NCBI GenBank assembly: GCA_002786385.1
Contig: PGCN01000007.1
Location: 186,001-250,000, forward strand
Length of the DNA: 64,000 bases
Direction: 5' to 3'
DNA from: Flavobacterium sp. FEMGT703F
Lineage (GTDB): Bacteria; Bacteroidota; Bacteroidia; Flavobacteriales; Flavobacteriaceae
A program made the position numbers and the translations under genes. The notes under the pieces are model-generated. The model was not told the DNA's origin. It did no database searches and saw only the letters and a list, made by a program, of their open reading frames with translations. Below are positions 16,703 to 24,917 of this stretch, in pieces; position 1 is the stretch's first letter; each line of letters starts with the position of its first letter.

Positions 16703-17645
16703 CAGAATTTATAGAGGATGGAACAATTCGAGTTTGGATATCTCCGGTAAGTTTTCCTTTCCAGTCTGTCCAATTGTATTTTTTACTGAAAACAAATAAT
16801 ACCAAAGGAAAAATAATCAGCACAGGCACCAAAACTTCAAAGCCAACAGAAGGCGTCGAGATGTCTTTGAAAACCGATTCGGTTTTTAATGCAGACCATT
16901 CTGAAGTCACCAACAAAGCCGTAACGATGTTATTGGCCGCGTGAAAACCAAGCGCCAACTCCATACCTTCATCCATCAATGTAACAATACCAAGGAAAAA
17001 TCCGGTACCGATATAATAAATCATAATAATGTAACCCATTTTCTCTACTTCGGGATTCATAATGTGCATCAAGCCAAACATCGTAGAGGTGATGAGTAAA
17101 GGAAACCATCGGTTACCGGCCAACAGCCCTAATCCTTGCATCAAATAACCTCTGAAAATATATTCTTCAGCACTGGTCTGTATGGGCAAAAGCGTGAAGG
17201 AAATCAATACTAGAATAAGAAAAGGAATCGGTTTAAAATTGACTACAAAATCTGCCGGACTGGCATAATAAGATGCAATAGTCAGCACTGCACTCATTAA
17301 GCTCCACAATCCGAAACTAAAAAAAATGCGTTGCCAATCGACTTTATCCCGTGTAGTAGTAATGTCAATCATTCTCAATTTGTGGATGTATTTCACCACT
17401 AAGATGATTCCAATCATGGTGCTGACAAAAATGAGTAGCATCAAAGCCAAGGTTACATTGGGACTAAAGACGTTCATCATATCGGCCTCGGTAGTTGGCA
17501 TACCTTTACCGGACGACATGGCCTTAGTCACTACAGCAACACCAAACGGAATCTGACCTAAAATGTAAAACAAACTGATTACGACAAAACCCAACAAGTA
17601 CTTGAGCGCCGACTTAGAGACATTATCCTTGTTTTCTAAAAACAT
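16689..17645 (-). CDS. CPBP (CAAX/Abi-type) intramembrane metalloprotease
   Basis: A 318-residue protein with about eight membrane segments. It carries the two CPBP motifs: SAEEYIFRGYLMQGL (EExxxR) and, further on, the FGLMHIMNP-type and FHAANNIVTALL histidine motifs. The family includes CAAX prenyl endopeptidases and bacteriocin-immunity proteins; the substrate is unknown. It lies upstream of and overlapping menE, an arrangement I recall from other flavobacteria. Confidence 0.85.
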   Translation of the reverse strand: MFLENKDNVSKSALKYLLGFVVISLFYILGQIPFGVAVVTKAMSSGKGMPTTEADMMNVFSPNVTLALMLLIFVSTMIGIILVVKYIHKLRMIDITTTRDKVDWQRIFFSFGLWSLMSAVLTIASYYASPADFVVNFKPIPFLILVLISFTLLPIQTSAEEYIFRGYLMQGLGLLAGNRWFPLLITSTMFGLMHIMNPEVEKMGYIIMIYYIGTGFFLGIVTLMDEGMELALGFHAANNIVTALLVTSEWSALKTESVFKDISTPSVGFEVLVPVLIIFPLVLFVFSKKYNWTDWKGKLTGDIQTRIVPSSINSDDHV

Positions 17646-17716
17646 AAATCTTAAAATTTTAATTTCGCCTAAATTACTTCATTTATACAAATATCTATTA
17701 CTTTGCGTCAAAAAAT

Positions 17717-18058
17717 ATGTTACAAGTCCTTCACAATCCACGCTGCGGAAAATCGAGAAACTGTCTGGCTTTTTTAACCGAAGCCAACCAAGATTTTGAA
17801 ATTATCCCTTATTTACAAAACCCTTTATCAGAAGCAGAAATCAAAGAGTTGTTACAAAAACTCGACCTAAAACCGTTGGATTTGGTTCGCCAAAAAGAAA
17901 CGATTTGGATTGAAAGCTATAAAAATAAGGCGCTTACCGACAACGAAATAATCAAAGCTTTGAGCGAACATCCTATCCTGATAGAACGACCTATTGTAAT
18001 AAAAAACAACAAAGCTATCATTGGAAGAGACCTTGAAAAGCTGCAAGAATTCATCTGA
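17717..18058 (+). CDS. ArsC/Spx-family thioredoxin-fold reductase
   Basis: A 113-residue protein with the ArsC/YffB layout: HNPRCGKSRNCLAFL carrying the nucleophilic Cys10 (CGKSRNC), EIIPYLQNPLSEAEI, and the late LIERPIVIKNNKAIIGR motif with the Arg residues used by arsenate reductases. It may reduce arsenate with glutathione/glutaredoxin-type thiols, or may be a redox protein of other use; no arsR or arsenite pump is nearby, so resistance is not supported by context. Confidence 0.85.
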   Translation: MLQVLHNPRCGKSRNCLAFLTEANQDFEIIPYLQNPLSEAEIKELLQKLDLKPLDLVRQKETIWIESYKNKALTDNEIIKALSEHPILIERPIVIKNNKAIIGRDLEKLQEFI

Positions 18059-18091
18059 AAAATCGCATTACTTTTAACAAAGATTTGGGAA

Positions 18092-18119
18092 TTGTCACTT
18101 AAACCAAAGCGTATTTTTG
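18092..18119 (+). promoter_or_regulatory. Promoter of the TonB-type gene
   Basis: TTG (18092-18094), a 17-bp spacer, then TATTTTTG (18112-18119), a good Bacteroidota promoter about 30 bp before the ATG. Confidence 0.6.
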
Positions 18120-18149
18120 CACTCTAAAGCTAGAATCAAAAACATTTAG

Positions 18150-20612
18150 ATGAAAAAAATTCAAATTATCACTGCCCTAATTTTATGTTGTTTTTCTATT
18201 GCCGCTTTTGCCCAACCCAATGCCGGAAAAGCGAAAGTAATCATCACCGGAAATGTGGTGGAAAAAACCAGTAAACTTCCCTTAGAATACGCAACAATCA
18301 CCTTAAAAAATATTCAAAATCCAAAAGCTGTTTTTGGTGGTATAACCGACAATAAAGGAAATTTTAGCGTAGAAGCCAGTGCCGGTGTCTATGATATTAT
18401 TATCGAATTCATTTCTTTTAAACCTACCGAAATCAAACAAAAACGCCTCAACGAAAGCACTAATTTAGGAACTATCTCCTTAGAAGAAGATGCAACGCAA
18501 CTTAATGAAGTTGTGGTTAGAGCCGAAAAAACTACCGTAGAAATCAAACTGGATAAAAAAGTTTACAACGTTGGACAAGACTTAATGGTCAAAGGCGGAA
18601 CGGTGAGCGATGTATTAGATAATATTCCTTCGGTATCAGTCGATGTAGAAGGTAACGTAAGTTTGAGAGGCAATGACAATGTTCGAATTCTAATCGACGG
18701 ACGTCCGTCAAGCGCCATCAATATTACCGAAGCTTTGCGATTAATTCCGGCCGATGCCATTGAAAAAGTAGAAGTAATCACCAATCCGTCAGCCCGTTAT
18801 GACGCTGAAGGCGGTGGTGGTTTGCTTAACATCATCTTGAAAAAAGGAAAAAACCAAGGTATCAACGGCACATTTATAGGAACTACAGGATATCCTAAGA
18901 ATAACGGTGTCAGCGGTACTGTAAACTACAAAACCAAAGAGTTCAACTTGTTTACGACGCAAGGTTACAGCCAGAGAGAAAATCCCGGAAATGCTTTGAC
19001 CAATTCGAGGTATTTAAACGACGACAATTCTACTCGCGACTATATGTACGAAACCCGTGAAAATGAAAGAGCTAACAAATCTTATAACGGAAATTTCGGA
19101 TTCGATTGGTTTTTAAGCGAAAGTCTAACTTGGACCAATACTGTTAACTTCAGAAGAAACAGCGGGAATAATATTGACGATGTATTGCAAAAATACTACG
19201 ATGTAAACTTTGCCTACCAATACGAAAGAAATCGTATCAACGCGGAAGAAAGCAAGAGCAAGAACATCGAATACACCACCAACTTTACTAAAAACTTCAA
19301 AAAAGAAGGCCACAAGCTTACTATTGACGGTTCGTTTTCTAAAAACACTGATGAAAACATCGCCTTTATTAACGATGCTGCTACCAATACGCCTATTGTA
19401 ACCTTAGACGAAACCACTAACCTGCAAAAACAAAACCGTAATTTGATCCAAACCGATTATGTTTATCCGTTTGCCAAAGGAAGTCAGATTGAGTTTGGTT
19501 ACAAAGGTGAATTCTTAAAAAACATCAGCGACTACAGTGTGGTAACCAACGGCGTTCCTTTTCCGGAATTCACCAATATATTGGAATACAAAGAATACGT
19601 CAATGCTTTATACACCAGCTATGGTACTAAAATCAAAAAGTTCTCGTTCTTGTTAGGAATGCGTTGGGAAGATTCAAATATCGAAGTCAACCAATTGGCC
19701 ACCAGCGATTTTAATACTAAAAAATACGACAACTTCTTTCCGAGTGCCTTTTTTACTTACGAATTGGGTGAACAAACCAGCGCTTCTATTAGTTACAGTC
19801 GCCGTATCCAACGCCCGAGAGGCCGTCAATTGAATCCGTTCAACAACCTATCAAGTAACGTAAATATTTTTGTTGGGAATCCCGATTTAGATCCGGCATT
19901 TACCGATGCAGTCGATATTGGTTACATCAAACGTTGGAGCAAACTCACTTTAAACACGTCATTGTACGGAAACAAAACTACCGGTGCGTTCCAATTTGTG
20001 CGCAGAGAAAGCGGCGATTTCCAAAACGGTATTCCAATTATTATCAGTTCACCTATCAACTTGGCTACCGAGTACAGAACTGGATTCGAATTCACTTTAA
20101 ATTATTCTCCATACAAATGGTGGAAATTGAACAGTAACTTTAACTTCTTCTACAATGAAACGGATGGTGATTTTACTTATACGGATTTCAATGGAAATGA
20201 GGTTGTTCAAAATTTTGATAACAGTACCATAGCATGGTTTACACGTTTGACTTCAAAAATCAATCTACCTTATAAAATCGATTGGCAAACCAATGCCACT
20301 TACAACGGACCACAAAGAAACGCGCAAGGTCGCAGTTTAGGGGTTTTTAGTATGAACTTGGCTTTCAGCAAAGACATTTTAAAAGACAAAGGAACGCTTT
20401 CTTTAAACGTGAGTGACTTACTCAATTCCAGAAAGCGATTGATGGAAACTTATATTGCCGGTGTAGTTGACTCTTACGGAGAAATGCAGTGGAGAGAACG
20501 CCAAATTAACTTCTCGTTCACCTACCGCTTCAACGTACAGAAAAACGAAAGAGAAAAAGAACGAAGAAATCGCGGCGGTCAACAAGATGACGGCGGTGAC
20601 TTCCCGGGATAA
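18150..20612 (+). CDS. Outer-membrane beta-barrel protein, TonB-dependent receptor type
   Basis: An 820-residue protein with signal peptide (MKKIQIITALILCCFSIAAFA). Residues 30-115 form a carboxypeptidase-regulatory-like domain (YATITLKNI, ITDNKGNFSV), 125-235 a plug (GGTVSDVLDNIPSVSVD, NVRILIDGRPSS, RYDAEGGGGLLNIIL), and the rest a 'family 3' outer-membrane barrel with many aromatic strands, for example ISYSRRIQRPRGRQLNPF. The C-terminus is an Arg/Asp/Gly-rich tail. Substrate unknown. No SusD partner follows, so it is not a SusCD pair. Confidence 0.88.
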   Translation: MKKIQIITALILCCFSIAAFAQPNAGKAKVIITGNVVEKTSKLPLEYATITLKNIQNPKAVFGGITDNKGNFSVEASAGVYDIIIEFISFKPTEIKQKRLNESTNLGTISLEEDATQLNEVVVRAEKTTVEIKLDKKVYNVGQDLMVKGGTVSDVLDNIPSVSVDVEGNVSLRGNDNVRILIDGRPSSAINITEALRLIPADAIEKVEVITNPSARYDAEGGGGLLNIILKKGKNQGINGTFIGTTGYPKNNGVSGTVNYKTKEFNLFTTQGYSQRENPGNALTNSRYLNDDNSTRDYMYETRENERANKSYNGNFGFDWFLSESLTWTNTVNFRRNSGNNIDDVLQKYYDVNFAYQYERNRINAEESKSKNIEYTTNFTKNFKKEGHKLTIDGSFSKNTDENIAFINDAATNTPIVTLDETTNLQKQNRNLIQTDYVYPFAKGSQIEFGYKGEFLKNISDYSVVTNGVPFPEFTNILEYKEYVNALYTSYGTKIKKFSFLLGMRWEDSNIEVNQLATSDFNTKKYDNFFPSAFFTYELGEQTSASISYSRRIQRPRGRQLNPFNNLSSNVNIFVGNPDLDPAFTDAVDIGYIKRWSKLTLNTSLYGNKTTGAFQFVRRESGDFQNGIPIIISSPINLATEYRTGFEFTLNYSPYKWWKLNSNFNFFYNETDGDFTYTDFNGNEVVQNFDNSTIAWFTRLTSKINLPYKIDWQTNATYNGPQRNAQGRSLGVFSMNLAFSKDILKDKGTLSLNVSDLLNSRKRLMETYIAGVVDSYGEMQWRERQINFSFTYRFNVQKNEREKERRNRGGQQDDGGDFPG

Positions 20613-20621
20613 TAAACCTAT

Positions 20622-20655
20622 AAAAAAAGCCTCGAAATTAATCGAGGCTTTTTTT
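20622..20655. terminator. Terminator after the TonB-type gene
   Basis: AAAGCCTCGA-aattaa-TCGAGGCTTT flanked by A and T runs, placed between convergent genes. Confidence 0.85.
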
Positions 20656-20673
20656 TACAACAAACTGAAAAAA

Positions 20674-20847
20674 TTATTCAGCTTGCTCGGCTTCTCTTTT
20701 AGCTTTTTTCTCTTGCAAAAACTCTCTTACTCCACCAAAAACCCAATAAGGGATAATAGCAGTAATCAAGAAAATCATCAACCAAAAACCAATGGTTAAG
20801 ATTGTCAAGAAAGCTAAGAAACCTAAATACTGTTGAAATTCAAACAT
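20674..20847 (-). CDS. Small membrane protein, unknown function
   Basis: A 57-residue protein from ATG 20847 (MFEFQQYLGFLAFLTILT...). Two adjacent hydrophobic stretches are followed by a charged tail (EFLQEKKAKREAEQAE). An upstream in-frame start at 20877 would add ten residues. The size, the clean membrane/charged split and the shared terminator support a real gene; no family is recognised. Confidence 0.6.
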   Translation of the reverse strand: MFEFQQYLGFLAFLTILTIGFWLMIFLITAIIPYWVFGGVREFLQEKKAKREAEQAE

Positions 20848-20960
20848 GTTTTCCGGAATTTTTTGAATTATAAGCAAATGTAAGCGTAATAATCGGGCTT
20901 ACCAAAAAACTGCACACATTTTATCAAACGGGTTATCCACAATTTTAAGCTGTTTTTACA

Positions 20961-21054
20961 AGAAGCTATTCCGGCTGTCCACTCTATCTTTTTCACGCTT
21001 GCCGCGGAATAACCGCCACAAGCGTAAAAAAGGATGCCGTTTCCATCCGGGCTA
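20961..21054 (-). repeat. Dispersed intergenic element, copy B
   Basis: On the minus strand it begins TAGCCCGGAT, then GGAAACGGCATCCTTTTTT, a long hairpin tip (ACGCTTG...CAAGCGT), AAAAAGATAGAGTGGACAGCCGGAATAG-type sequence and ends AGCTTCT. It shares both ends with copies A, C, D and E but has its own tip. Confidence 0.85.
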
Positions 21055-21119
21055 GAATCCTTCATTTTAAAGCAAAAATTGCAGTAGTTAAAACTAATGC
21101 CATTACCCTATAAAAAGTA

Positions 21120-21146
21120 AAAAACCCGGTTTAGAGCCGGGTTTTT
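21120..21146 (-). terminator. Terminator of the CAP lipoprotein gene
   Basis: AAAAACCCGG-tttagag-CCGGGTTTTT: a strong stem 36 bp past the stop codon. Confidence 0.8.
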
Positions 21147-21182
21147 CGTGATCTGTCAAAATCAAACAAAACAATAATCAAA

Positions 21183-21680
21183 CTATTTTTTTATAAACAT
21201 GTTGGTGTAATATTTTTTTCCGTTATCAGGGTTAATGGTTACAGAGATACCTAGGTGGGTATAATCACCTTCAATGTTGGCTTTGTGCGATGGACTATTT
21301 AACCAGGCGCTCATAGCACTCTCAGCCGTTTGATAGTTGTAAGCAATGTTCTCACCTACTTTTTCAGCGCCTAGTACACGTACCAGGTTGTCAGATCGTT
21401 GTTGGAAGTAATCGTGGTTCACCACATTGTTGTCAATCATGTAAAAGTTGTGCTCTTCCGATTTGTAAGAGATGTGATTGATAACAGTTAAAGGGTTTAA
21501 TCCTTTGCTTTGACGGTAGTCATTGATTAGGGTAATCAACTTCGACTCAGTTTCGTTGTAATTGTAAGTGGTTACAACTTGTTTGTCTTCAGCAGCGGCT
21601 TCTGAGGAATCAGAAGAACAAGATACCATAGTGAACAAGATTGCTAAGGGCAACAATGCTCTAAACATTTTTGCTTTCAT
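21183..21680 (-). CDS. CAP-domain (SCP/PR1-like) lipoprotein
   Basis: A 165-residue protein. A lipoprotein signal ends in FTMVSC with Cys21 followed by Ser/Asp. The CAP domain starts near residue 45 with ESKLITLINDYRQSKGLNPL, then HNFYMIDNNVVNHDYF, GENIAYNYQTAESAMSAWLNSPSHKANIEG and the final HLGISVTINPD...YYTNMF. The two His and Glu residues of the CAP cavity are present. The role of bacterial CAP proteins is little known. The upstream 300 bp carry two 29-bp repeats and a pair of the LytTR-locus motif, so complex regulation is likely. Confidence 0.88.
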   Translation of the reverse strand: MKAKMFRALLPLAILFTMVSCSSDSSEAAAEDKQVVTTYNYNETESKLITLINDYRQSKGLNPLTVINHISYKSEEHNFYMIDNNVVNHDYFQQRSDNLVRVLGAEKVGENIAYNYQTAESAMSAWLNSPSHKANIEGDYTHLGISVTINPDNGKKYYTNMFIKK

Positions 21681-21698
21681 AGTAGTAGGTTAAGTTTA

Positions 21699-21727
21699 AT
21701 AAAGTAGATGTGGGGCAAACACTTTAT
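21699..21727. repeat. 29-bp repeat, copy 1, with inverted ends
   Basis: ATAAAGT + AGATGTGGGGCAAAC + ACTTTAT. The ends are perfect 7-bp inverted repeats. It lies 19 bp before the CAP gene start, within the likely leader. Confidence 0.8.
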
Positions 21728-21749
21728 TGGTTAATAATGACAGATTGAG

Positions 21750-21778
21750 ATAAAGTAGATGTGGGGCAAACACTTTAT
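21750..21778. repeat. 29-bp repeat, copy 2
   Basis: Identical over all 29 bases to copy 1 and offset by exactly 51 bp. Two identical hairpin-capable copies suggest an operator pair or RNA element for the CAP gene. Confidence 0.8.
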
Positions 21779-21856
21779 ATATTGTTATGCGTAAGAACGT
21801 ATTGTTTGATTTGGTTGTACAATATTATCAAAAACACCGATTAAAACACAAATAAA

Positions 21857-21922
21857 ATCGATGAAATGCACTTTTTATTCTTTTATATAAGATATATTCC
21901 TACATTATTGCATTTCGTCGAT
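21857..21922. promoter_or_regulatory. Inverted pair of the ATCGAyGAAATGCA motif
   Basis: ATCGATGAAATGCA (21857-21870) faces TGCATTTCGTCGAT (21909-21922); they differ at one base and could pair as a 14-bp stem with a 38-nt loop. The same word (ATCGACGAAATG) occurs at 55808-55819 upstream of the LytTR regulator gene. Confidence 0.5.
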
Positions 21923-21940
21923 GTTTTTTAAACATAAAAA

Positions 21941-21962
21941 AACCACTCTGATCGGAGTGGTT
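21941..21962 (-). terminator. Terminator of the 93-residue gene
   Basis: AACCACTC-tgatcg-GAGTGGTT with a T-run on the minus strand, 22 bp past the stop. Confidence 0.8.
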
Positions 21963-21983
21963 GTAAAAAAGGTATTAAAGTCG

Positions 21984-22265
21984 TTACGCCGACCTGTAAA
22001 TTCTGTTTATCGGAATAGAATGTCCTTGCTTTAAAATGACCCGCTGATCGGTAACGGCCCAAACAGTAGTTTCTACTACTTTTTTAGATTCATTGTCCTC
22101 AAAATAAATTCTGATTTTTGAATGTTCTAAATTGCCCAGCGCTAATGCCCTGTCCAATTCTAATTGGCGATGCTGAACTTCTTCACGAGTGGCTAAAACA
22201 TCTGCCTGTGGAAAAGAAAGAAGATGGATCACTTCTTTCGGAATAGTTTCAAAATTTGGCTTCAT
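21984..22265 (-). CDS. Conserved small protein, unknown function
   Basis: A 93-residue soluble protein without signal peptide. The N-terminal half is helical and charged (ATREEVQHRQLELDRALALGN); the C-terminal half reads as beta strands (KIRIYFEDNESKKVVETTVWAVT, QRVILKQGHSIPINRIYRSA) resembling a small SH3-like barrel. I do not recognise a named family. It is a single gene with its own terminator, divergent from the aldose epimerase gene. Confidence 0.7.
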   Translation of the reverse strand: MKPNFETIPKEVIHLLSFPQADVLATREEVQHRQLELDRALALGNLEHSKIRIYFEDNESKKVVETTVWAVTDQRVILKQGHSIPINRIYRSA

Positions 22266-22319
22266 ACTACTAGTGTTAAGTTAGTGAATAGATTTATGGG
22301 TAGATTAAAAGTAATAAAA

Positions 22320-22327
22320 TATCTTTG
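22320..22327 (+). promoter_or_regulatory. -7 box that decides the aldose-epimerase start
   Basis: TATCTTTG matches TAnnTTTG. Transcription would start near 22332, downstream of the far ATG at 22224, so translation must begin later, at TTG 22365. Confidence 0.5.
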
Positions 22328-22364
22328 CCTTCCAAGAAAAAAAACAAAAAAAATATTTTACAAA

Positions 22365-23219
22365 TTGATTGCAACACTCTCAAATTCAATACTATCTGTC
22401 AGCATCAACAGCAAAGGCGCTGAACTCATCTCCATCCAAAACAACCAAACCAAGCGCGAATACATTTGGGAAGGAAACCCCGAATATTGGGGCAAACACT
22501 CGCCTATTCTCTTCCCTATTGTAGGTACTTTAAAAAACAACGCTTACCGATTCAATGGGCAAAATTATACTTTACCGCGTCACGGTTTTGCGCGAGATCA
22601 TGAATTTAAAGTGATAAGTCAAGAACAAGATAAAGTCATTTTTTCTTTACAAGAAAATGCAGCAACACTAGCAGCATATCCATTTAATTTTGAGTTGCAA
22701 GTCGGTTATACTTTAATTAAAAATGAGTTGGTGGTGAGTTATCTGATCCGAAATAACAACCAAATGACCATGCCATTTTCCATTGGCGGACATCCGGCTT
22801 TTGCGTTAAAAAATGCTTTTACCGACTATAGTTTGAGATTCGAAAAAGAAGAAAATTTAACTAGTTATAGTTTAGATAACGACTTGATTTCGGATAAAAC
22901 AGCAATTGTGCCGCTACAGCAAAACCTACTACCGTTAAGTTATGCATTATTTGAAAAAGATGCTTTAGTCTTTAAAAGTATGACATCGAAACAAATACAA
23001 CTCCTGGAAAATAATGTGCCTATTCTCAATTTCAAATACCGTGATTTTCCTCATTTCGGTCTTTGGACGAAAGTCGGCGCGCCATTCATTTGCTTAGAAC
23101 CTTGGTTGGGCTATGCCGACACCATTGCCGCTAATGGAAATCTGATGGAAAAAGAAGGCATTACGCTATTGGAAGCTAATTCGGAAAAAGAAATTAGTTT
23201 TAGTATAGAAATTGTATAA
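22365..23219 (+). CDS. Aldose 1-epimerase (galactose mutarotase-like) protein
   Basis: A 284-residue protein from the TTG at 22365 (read LIATLSNSILSVSINSKG). A longer frame from 22224 starts inside the divergent gene and lies upstream of the promoter box, so it is rejected. Galactose-mutarotase-type features are YIWEGNPEYWGKHSPILFPIVG, LPRHGFARDHEF, IGGHPAF with the catalytic His, and KVGAPFICLEPWLGYAD with the catalytic Glu region. It belongs to the YihR/LacX-like branch, which interconverts sugar anomers; the exact sugar is unknown. Confidence 0.85.
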   Translation: MIATLSNSILSVSINSKGAELISIQNNQTKREYIWEGNPEYWGKHSPILFPIVGTLKNNAYRFNGQNYTLPRHGFARDHEFKVISQEQDKVIFSLQENAATLAAYPFNFELQVGYTLIKNELVVSYLIRNNNQMTMPFSIGGHPAFALKNAFTDYSLRFEKEENLTSYSLDNDLISDKTAIVPLQQNLLPLSYALFEKDALVFKSMTSKQIQLLENNVPILNFKYRDFPHFGLWTKVGAPFICLEPWLGYADTIAANGNLMEKEGITLLEANSEKEISFSIEIV

Positions 23220-23240
23220 ATTTACCAAAAAACGATTGTC

Positions 23241-23801
23241 ATGCTTACCATCAATTTCCATCCTTTTCAAAACCTCGAAACCGAACGACTATTATTACGT
23301 CGTCTAAATCCTAACGATGTAGCAGAAGTATTCGCAATGCGAAGTAATCCGGAAGTGATGCAATATATTCCTCGTCCGCTAGCCCAAACCAAAGAAGATG
23401 CCCTAGCGCACATTTTGGTAATTGATGAAAAAATCGAAAACAATACCGGAATCAATTGGGGTATTACCGTTAAAGGTGAAGATAAAATCATGGGCATCAT
23501 TGGCCATTATCGCATCCAACCCGAAAACCACCGCGCGGAAATCGGCTATATGTCGCTGCCTGAATACAATGGTAAAGGCTACATTTCAGAAGCCATAAAA
23601 GCAGTTGTTGCTTACGGATTTGAGCAAATGAATTTACACTCCATAGAAGCGGTAATTGATCCGGGAAACACAGCTTCGGAAAAAGTATTGCTGAAAAACG
23701 GCTTTGTTAAAGAAGCGCATATATTGGAAAACGAATTGTGGGAAGGAAAATTCTGGGATACCGTGATTTATTCGTTATTAAAAAGAAACTTCAAACCGTA
23801 A
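23241..23801 (+). CDS. GNAT N-acetyltransferase, RimJ/RimL-like
   Basis: A 186-residue GNAT protein. It begins ETERLLLRRLNPNDV, has the strand MGIIGHYRIQPENHRAEIGYM, the acetyl-CoA loop PEYNGKGYISEA, and the late ASEKVLLKNGFVKEA motif. These features match the RimJ/RimL group that acetylates protein N-termini or small amines. It follows the epimerase gene by 21 bp on the same strand and may be co-transcribed. Confidence 0.88.
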   Translation: MLTINFHPFQNLETERLLLRRLNPNDVAEVFAMRSNPEVMQYIPRPLAQTKEDALAHILVIDEKIENNTGINWGITVKGEDKIMGIIGHYRIQPENHRAEIGYMSLPEYNGKGYISEAIKAVVAYGFEQMNLHSIEAVIDPGNTASEKVLLKNGFVKEAHILENELWEGKFWDTVIYSLLKRNFKP

Positions 23802-23806
23802 TAGTA

Positions 23807-24034
23807 TTATCCGAGTTTCGGTAACGTTTTAATATATAGTGTTTCCACTTGCTTTCGAGCCCATTCGGTTTTGCGCAAAAAAGTCAAACTCGACTTAATA
23901 CTTGGATCATGGTTAAAACACCTGATTTTGATTAATTCACCCAAAGTATCAAAACCGTAATACGCCACCAACTGCTCTAACATAAGCTGTAAGGTAACAC
24001 CGTGTAACGGATTGTTGGGTTGGTTGTTTTCCAT
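23807..24034 (-). CDS. VF530-family (DUF2132) putative DNA-binding protein
   Basis: A 75-residue protein from ATG 24034 ([16 protein letters not shown]). The family pattern is nearly complete: [45 protein letters not shown] longer start at 24067 lies inside the upstream terminator and is unlikely. It is convergent with the GNAT gene, with 5 bp between stops. Biological role unknown. Confidence 0.88.
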   Translation of the reverse strand: MENNQPNNPLHGVTLQLMLEQLVAYYGFDTLGELIKIRCFNHDPSIKSSLTFLRKTEWARKQVETLYIKTLPKLG

Positions 24035-24053
24035 GCGGTAAAGGTAAAAATAA

Positions 24054-24081
24054 AAACCGCCTGTCACAACACAGGCGGTTT
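24054..24081 (-). terminator. Terminator of the outer-membrane protein gene
   Basis: AAACCGCCTGT-cacaac-ACAGGCGGTTT, an 11-bp stem followed on the minus strand by T's, 46 bp past the stop of the gene at 24128. Confidence 0.85.
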
Positions 24082-24127
24082 AAACTCCGATTAAATCGGG
24101 ACTAACTTATAACTATTAACTATAAAA

Positions 24128-24766
24128 TTAAAACACAAATTTAAATCCGAATGACAATGGAGTAGTTAAGTTTGGCATACTACCACCTAAAGCATTAACA
24201 TAAATCGGATCTGCAGTAGCTACGTGAGCCAAAGAGAAGTTGTTGATGGTTGTTTTATCACCTCCATCAGGTTTGATAGTAGTTGAAGTGAAATTGGCTA
24301 AGTCATATGAAAACTCAACTGAGAAATTCTTAGTCACAAAGAAGTCAAAACCACCTGACATGGCTACTCCAAATTGAGTTACTTTAGTGTCAGCTTCTTT
24401 TTCTTTACCTGTAATGATTGGTGTAGCCAATTGTCCGAAGAAATAGAAGTTACCGGCAATATTCCAGTATTTTCTAACCAATGGCTCAACCACTACTAAA
24501 TTAGTATTGGCATTAGTTACAGAACCGGTTTCAGATTTGATATTCATAATACCAACACCTGCTCCAACAGCTACTGAAGGAGTAACAAACGTTCCTACGA
24601 TTGGAATTACAGACAAATTAGTGGCTTTGTCATCACCTGTTTTAGTTTGTTGGTAACCAAATTGAGAAGTGGCAAACCAAGCGCCTTGTAATCCTTTACT
24701 TTGTTCTTGTGCTTGAGCAGTTAAACCAAAAAATGCTAATCCTGCTACTAATAATAATTTTTTCAT
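24128..24766 (-). CDS. Outer-membrane beta-barrel protein
   Basis: A 212-residue protein from ATG 24766, giving signal peptide MKKLLLVAGLAFFGLTAQA. The mature part alternates as in small 8-stranded barrels (porin OmpW/OmpX-like), with VAVGAGVGIMNI, FYFFGQLATPI, DFFVTKNFSVEFSYDLANF, and a terminal PLSFGFKFVF ending in an aromatic residue as required for barrel insertion. Function unknown; flavobacteria carry many such proteins. Confidence 0.8.
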   Translation of the reverse strand: MKKLLLVAGLAFFGLTAQAQEQSKGLQGAWFATSQFGYQQTKTGDDKATNLSVIPIVGTFVTPSVAVGAGVGIMNIKSETGSVTNANTNLVVVEPLVRKYWNIAGNFYFFGQLATPIITGKEKEADTKVTQFGVAMSGGFDFFVTKNFSVEFSYDLANFTSTTIKPDGGDKTTINNFSLAHVATADPIYVNALGGSMPNLTTPLSFGFKFVF

Positions 24767-24902
24767 TTTGATTGTTAGTTTAAAATTATACCCCAAAATT
24801 AAGGGGAAGAATTCAGCCAAAAACTGATATAAATCATAGTTTAAACATTTTTTTTATTGATAATTTCACCCTTTTTCACTACTACATTTCCGCTTTTGTT
24901 TA

Positions 24903-24910
24903 TACATTTG
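24903..24910 (+). promoter_or_regulatory. -7 box of smpB
   Basis: TACATTTG matches TAnnTTTG. The ATG follows 7 bases after the box, so the leader should be only a few nucleotides. Confidence 0.5.
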
Positions 24911-24917
24911 CCATCCT

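Larger units (their letters stand above)
20848..21182. other. 335-bp non-coding stretch with repeat copy B and a terminator
   Basis: The stretch holds dispersed repeat copy B (20961-21054, minus) and the terminator of the CAP gene (21120-21146). I see nothing else: a 65-codon minus-strand frame here lies across the repeat and is not a believable gene. Confidence 0.7.

Noticed and set aside
17717..18058. Arsenic-resistance operon
   Set aside because: Only the ArsC-like gene is present; there is no arsR, arsB or acr3 nearby.
18150..20612. SusC of a polysaccharide utilisation locus
   Set aside because: No SusD-like gene or glycoside hydrolase follows, and the barrel is the shorter 'family 3' type.
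20868..21065. 65-codon minus-strand reading frame
   Set aside because: It runs through dispersed repeat copy B and terminates in filler; no homology features, no promoter box, and similar frames arise from the repeat itself.
21699..21778. Two 29-bp repeats as a minimal CRISPR
   Set aside because: Only two repeats with one 22-bp spacer and no cas genes; the AT-rich inverted ends fit an operator or RNA hairpin better.
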